Notes under the pieces: generated by a model
What the model was told of the DNA's origin: nothing
Database searches by the model: none
What the model saw: only the letters and a program-made list of their open reading frames with translations
In this document: in pieces, positions 12,945 through 15,196 of the stretch
Position numbering within the stretch: the first letter of the stretch is position 1
Layout: each line of letters starts with the position of its first letter
Origin: an uncultured Sphingomonadales bacterium
GTDB taxonomy: Bacteria; Pseudomonadota; Alphaproteobacteria; Sphingomonadales; Sphingomonadaceae
Direction: 5' to 3'
DNA length: 15,196 nucleotides
Assembly (NCBI GenBank): GCA_903828025.1
Contig: CAIKKO010000565.1
Span: forward strand, 1 to 15,196
Position numbers and translations under genes: made by a program

Positions 12945-13787
12945 GTGGCAAAGGCTCCGTCCAAAGGCCGCAACGAACCCGTCCGGCCGATCATCGTCAA
13001 GAAGATCACCGTCGTCGCGGGCGGGCACCATGGCGGCGCGTGGAAGGTCGCTTATGCCGATTTCGTGACCGCGATGATGGCGTTCTTCCTGCTGATGTGG
13101 CTGCTGGGCGCGACCACCGAGAAGCAGCGCAAGGGCATTGCCGATTATTTCACGCCGACCCTCGTCAAGATGAAGGAAGGCAGCGCGGGCTCCTATGGCT
13201 TGCTCGGCGGCTCCTCGCTCACCGATGCCGATACGTATCAGTTCCGCGCCGGGCAGACCGGCACCAAAACGATCACCATACCGCGCGACGCGACCGGCGG
13301 CCCCAAGGACGGCGGCAGCAAGGCCAAACGCACCGCCAGCCTGCAGCAAAAGCTGCAGCAAAAGCTGGCGGCGAGCGCGAGCCTGCGCAAACTGGCGCAT
13401 CAGGTCCACATGTCGCAGACGCCCGAAGGCATCCGCATTGATCTGCTCGATGATGCCAAGTTCTCGATGTTCCGGCTGGGCACCACGCTGCTCACCCCCG
13501 AAGCAACAGAGCTGCTGCGCGCGATCGGCGAGACCATCGGCCCCGATGCCTCGGCGCTGACCGTGCGCGGCCACACCGATTCGCTGCAATGGAAGCCCGG
13601 GGACGCGGCCAACAACTGGTCGCTCAGCGCCGGCCGCGCCGAAGCGACGCGCCAGGCGCTGATGAAAAGCGGCGTGGGCGAGCAGCGCTTCCGCCGCATC
13701 GAAGGCGTCGCCGATCAGGAGCCCCTCATCACCGACGCCCCTGCCGACCCGCGCAACCGGCGGATGTCGATCCTGCTGATGAACTGA
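12945..13787 (+). CDS. motB: Flagellar stator protein MotB
   Basis: MotB anchors the stator to peptidoglycan and carries the proton-binding aspartate. The 280-residue product has a conserved cytoplasmic start with IIVKKITVVAGGHHGGAWKV (16-35) and one membrane helix at about 38-55 (AYADFVTAMMAFFLLMW, D39 being the essential aspartate). A periplasmic plug/linker region follows, with LQQKLQQKL at 133-141, and then an OmpA-like peptidoglycan-binding domain with LTVRGHTDSLQW (205-216), NWSLSAGRAEATRQALM and DPRNRRMSILL. Start is GTG at 12945, three bases after motA; translational coupling probably compensates for a weak ribosome site. Confidence 0.96.
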   Translation: MAKAPSKGRNEPVRPIIVKKITVVAGGHHGGAWKVAYADFVTAMMAFFLLMWLLGATTEKQRKGIADYFTPTLVKMKEGSAGSYGLLGGSSLTDADTYQFRAGQTGTKTITIPRDATGGPKDGGSKAKRTASLQQKLQQKLAASASLRKLAHQVHMSQTPEGIRIDLLDDAKFSMFRLGTTLLTPEATELLRAIGETIGPDASALTVRGHTDSLQWKPGDAANNWSLSAGRAEATRQALMKSGVGEQRFRRIEGVADQEPLITDAPADPRNRRMSILLMN

Positions 13788-13819
13788 GTTCACAGCAGCC
13801 CTGTGTCCGTCTACGCCGA

Positions 13820-13849
13820 CAGGACAGGGCCGCACCCGGCCCCATCCTG
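13820..13849 (+). terminator. Symmetric GC-rich hairpin between motB and the racemase gene
   Basis: CAGGA-CA-GGGCCG-CACC-CGGCCC-CA-TCCTG: a perfect 6-bp inner stem with a four-base loop, a 2x2 internal loop and a perfect 5-bp outer stem. It could end the flgB-motB transcript, although no T-run follows. It ends four bases before the likely ribosome site (GGGGA) of the racemase gene, so it could instead influence translation of that gene. The structure is seen; its role is open. Confidence 0.55.
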
Positions 13850-13863
13850 CAGCGGGGACACCC

Positions 13864-15141
13864 ATGATCGGACGGCGCGCATTTCTTTCGGCAGGCGCAG
13901 CAGGAGCAGGCCTCATCGCCGCGCGCGCTGCGGCCGCGCCGATCCTCTCCGCCAGCAACTTCGGCCTCACCCCTACGCAAGCCGAGCGCCGCAACGGCTG
14001 GATCGAAGTCGATAGCGCGGCGTTCGAGGCGAACATCGACACCGTGCGCGGCCTGATCGGTGCTGCCAAAATCTGCGCGGTGATGAAGGCCGATGCCTAT
14101 GGCAACGGCATGGCGCTGCTGATCCCCTCGATCAAGGCGAAGGCCGTGACCGATATCGCGATCACGTCGAACGACGAGGCGCGGGTTGCCCGCCAGCTCG
14201 GCTATCGCGGGCGGATCTATCGCATCCGGCTGGCGACGGTGGAGGAAATGGAAGACGGCTTTCCGCTCGGCATCGTCGAACTGATCGGCAATCCGGAGGC
14301 AGCGGCGCGGCTGCAGGCGCTGTGGCTCAAGCACCGGGCGCGCTTCCCGCTGCCGGTCCACCTCGCGCTCAATGCGGGGGGCATGACCCGCAACGGGGTC
14401 GAGCTTTCGACCGACTATGGCAAGGCCGATGCCCGCGCGCTGCTGGCGCTGAAAGGCCTCAGGATCGCGGGCGCGATGACGCATTATCCCAGCGAGGAGG
14501 CGGACGACATTCTCGGCCAGCTTGCGCGCTACCACGCGGATCTGGACTGGCTGCAGAAAGAAGGCCTGCAGGCCGCCGACCTCACGCGCCACACCGCCAA
14601 CACCTTCGCCACGCTGATGCACCCCGAAACGCGGCTCGACATGGTGCGCACCGGCGGCGCGATCTATGGCGATCCCGGCTCGGTCAAGACCAGCGCGTTC
14701 ATCCCGACCCAGGCGATCAAGTCGCGCGTCGCGGCGGTCAACCACTATCCCGCCGGGCAGACCGTGGCCTATGATCGCACCTTCCGGCTGGAGCGTGAGA
14801 CATGGCTCGCCAATATCCCCATCGGCTATTCGGACGGCATCCGGCGCGGCTTCAGCCACGCCAACCGCCCGGACTTCGCCGCCGAAGGCCGCAACCGAAG
14901 CGAAGTGCTGATCCGCGGCAAACGCGCGCCCATCGTCGGCCGCGTGACGATGAACACCCTGATGGTCGACGTGACCGAGCACCGCGATGTCTCGCTCGAT
15001 GACGAGGTGGTGCTGTTCGGCGCGCAAGGCACCGACCGGATCACCCAGCCCGAATTCGAAGCCAACAGCAGCGCCTACGCCCCCGAAATGCTCGCCGTAC
15101 TGGGCGCAACTTTGCCAAAGGTGCTGAAAGCACGGTGTTAG
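13864..15141 (+). CDS. Tat-exported alanine racemase family protein, likely broad-spectrum amino acid racemase
   Basis: A PLP-dependent fold-type III racemase of 425 residues. It begins with a twin-arginine signal (GRRAFLSAGAAGAG, 3-16, cleavage near ARAAAAP), so the enzyme should act in the periplasm already folded with its cofactor. K75 in CAVMKADAYGNG is the PLP lysine; Y303 in TVAYDRTF is the likely second catalytic base; VGRVTMNTLMVDVTEH (358-373) matches the C-terminal domain motif. LNAGGMTRNGVEL (169-181) resembles the broad-spectrum racemase (Bsr) type rather than the cytosolic Alr type. Bsr enzymes make various D-amino acids that can enter or regulate peptidoglycan. The start ATG follows GGGGA by five bases. 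A 76-bp gap with a hairpin separates it from motB, so a link to motility is not shown. Family is certain, substrate range inferred. Confidence 0.85.
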   Translation: MIGRRAFLSAGAAGAGLIAARAAAAPILSASNFGLTPTQAERRNGWIEVDSAAFEANIDTVRGLIGAAKICAVMKADAYGNGMALLIPSIKAKAVTDIAITSNDEARVARQLGYRGRIYRIRLATVEEMEDGFPLGIVELIGNPEAAARLQALWLKHRARFPLPVHLALNAGGMTRNGVELSTDYGKADARALLALKGLRIAGAMTHYPSEEADDILGQLARYHADLDWLQKEGLQAADLTRHTANTFATLMHPETRLDMVRTGGAIYGDPGSVKTSAFIPTQAIKSRVAAVNHYPAGQTVAYDRTFRLERETWLANIPIGYSDGIRRGFSHANRPDFAAEGRNRSEVLIRGKRAPIVGRVTMNTLMVDVTEHRDVSLDDEVVLFGAQGTDRITQPEFEANSSAYAPEMLAVLGATLPKVLKARC

Positions 15142-15196
15142 CTCCAGTTCCTCCCCGGCTCGGGGAGGGGAACCACCGAAGGTGGTGGAGGGGCAC
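15142..15196. repeat. Intergenic double-hairpin repeat (REP-like), cut by the window edge
   Basis: Directly after the racemase stop comes CCTCCCCG-GCT-CGGGGAGG (15150-15168), an 8-bp stem with a three-base loop, followed by ACCACC-GAA-GGTGGT (15172-15186), then GGAGGGGCAC. CTCCA at 15142-15146 can also pair with TGGAG at 15186-15190. The sequence has the look of the short palindromic repeats scattered between genes in sphingomonad genomes. It could also act as a terminator for the racemase gene. The element probably ends near or beyond the window edge. Confidence 0.65.

Noticed and set aside
11252..14069. Two long minus-strand open frames (489 and 555 codons) opposite flgL, motA and motB
   Set aside because: They lie opposite unmistakable flagellar genes and have low-complexity composition, so they are shadows of GC-rich codon use.
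1..15196. CRISPR arrays, tRNA/rRNA genes, insertion sequences, phage genes
   Set aside because: No regularly spaced repeats, RNA gene signatures, transposase or phage motifs were seen; the window is a conserved chromosomal flagellar locus.

Overview
The window is a high-GC, densely packed flagellar gene cluster from an alphaproteobacterium, most likely a member of the Sphingomonadales. This placement rests on the GC-rich coding style, the protein sequences, and an intergenic double-hairpin repeat at the right edge that resembles repeats I recall from sphingomonad genomes. It is a judgement from memory, not a database result.

Left arm (1-3883, all on the minus strand). Reading leftwards from the centre there is a MotA/TolQ-like and a small MotB/ExbD-like pair, flgA (P-ring chaperone), flgM (anti-sigma-28), flgN (chaperone for FlgK/FlgL), a soluble lytic transglycosylase, and the first 144 codons of flhA (export gate), cut by the window edge. 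Right arm (4084-13787, plus strand): flgB-C-D-E-F-G-H-I-J-K-L in canonical order (rod, hook cap, hook, distal rod, L ring, P ring, rod cap, hook-filament junction), followed directly by motA-motB. Beyond it (13864-15141) lies a Tat-exported alanine-racemase-family enzyme resembling the periplasmic broad-spectrum racemases, and then the repeat.

Control. Three textbook sigma-54 promoters with the same core (TGGCACG-N4-TTGCT) drive the cluster: one before the transglycosylase-flhA unit, one before flgA(-flgM-flgN), and one before flgB. Their predicted starts lie about 30-37 nt from the start codons. The sigma-54 activator and RpoN are not in the window. Short GGCA/TGCC palindromes lie upstream of the flgB promoter, and a 9-bp-arm inverted repeat flanked by 7-bp direct repeats sits just upstream of flgM.

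How it works together. FlhA belongs to the export gate. FlgB/C/F/G build the rod, which FlgJ caps, and the separate transglycosylase presumably opens the wall because FlgJ has no hydrolase domain. FlgA helps FlgI form the P ring and FlgH forms the L ring. FlgD caps growing FlgE hook, and FlgK/FlgL, escorted by FlgN, form the junction. FlgM leaves the cell when the hook is done, and MotA/MotB power rotation.

The most unusual points are the second, degenerate stator-like pair between flgA and flgB, a FlgH without any lipobox cysteine, very short FlgD and FlgE proteins, the signal-less transglycosylase with its own sigma-54 promoter, the inverted repeat before flgM, and the hairpin before the exported racemase.
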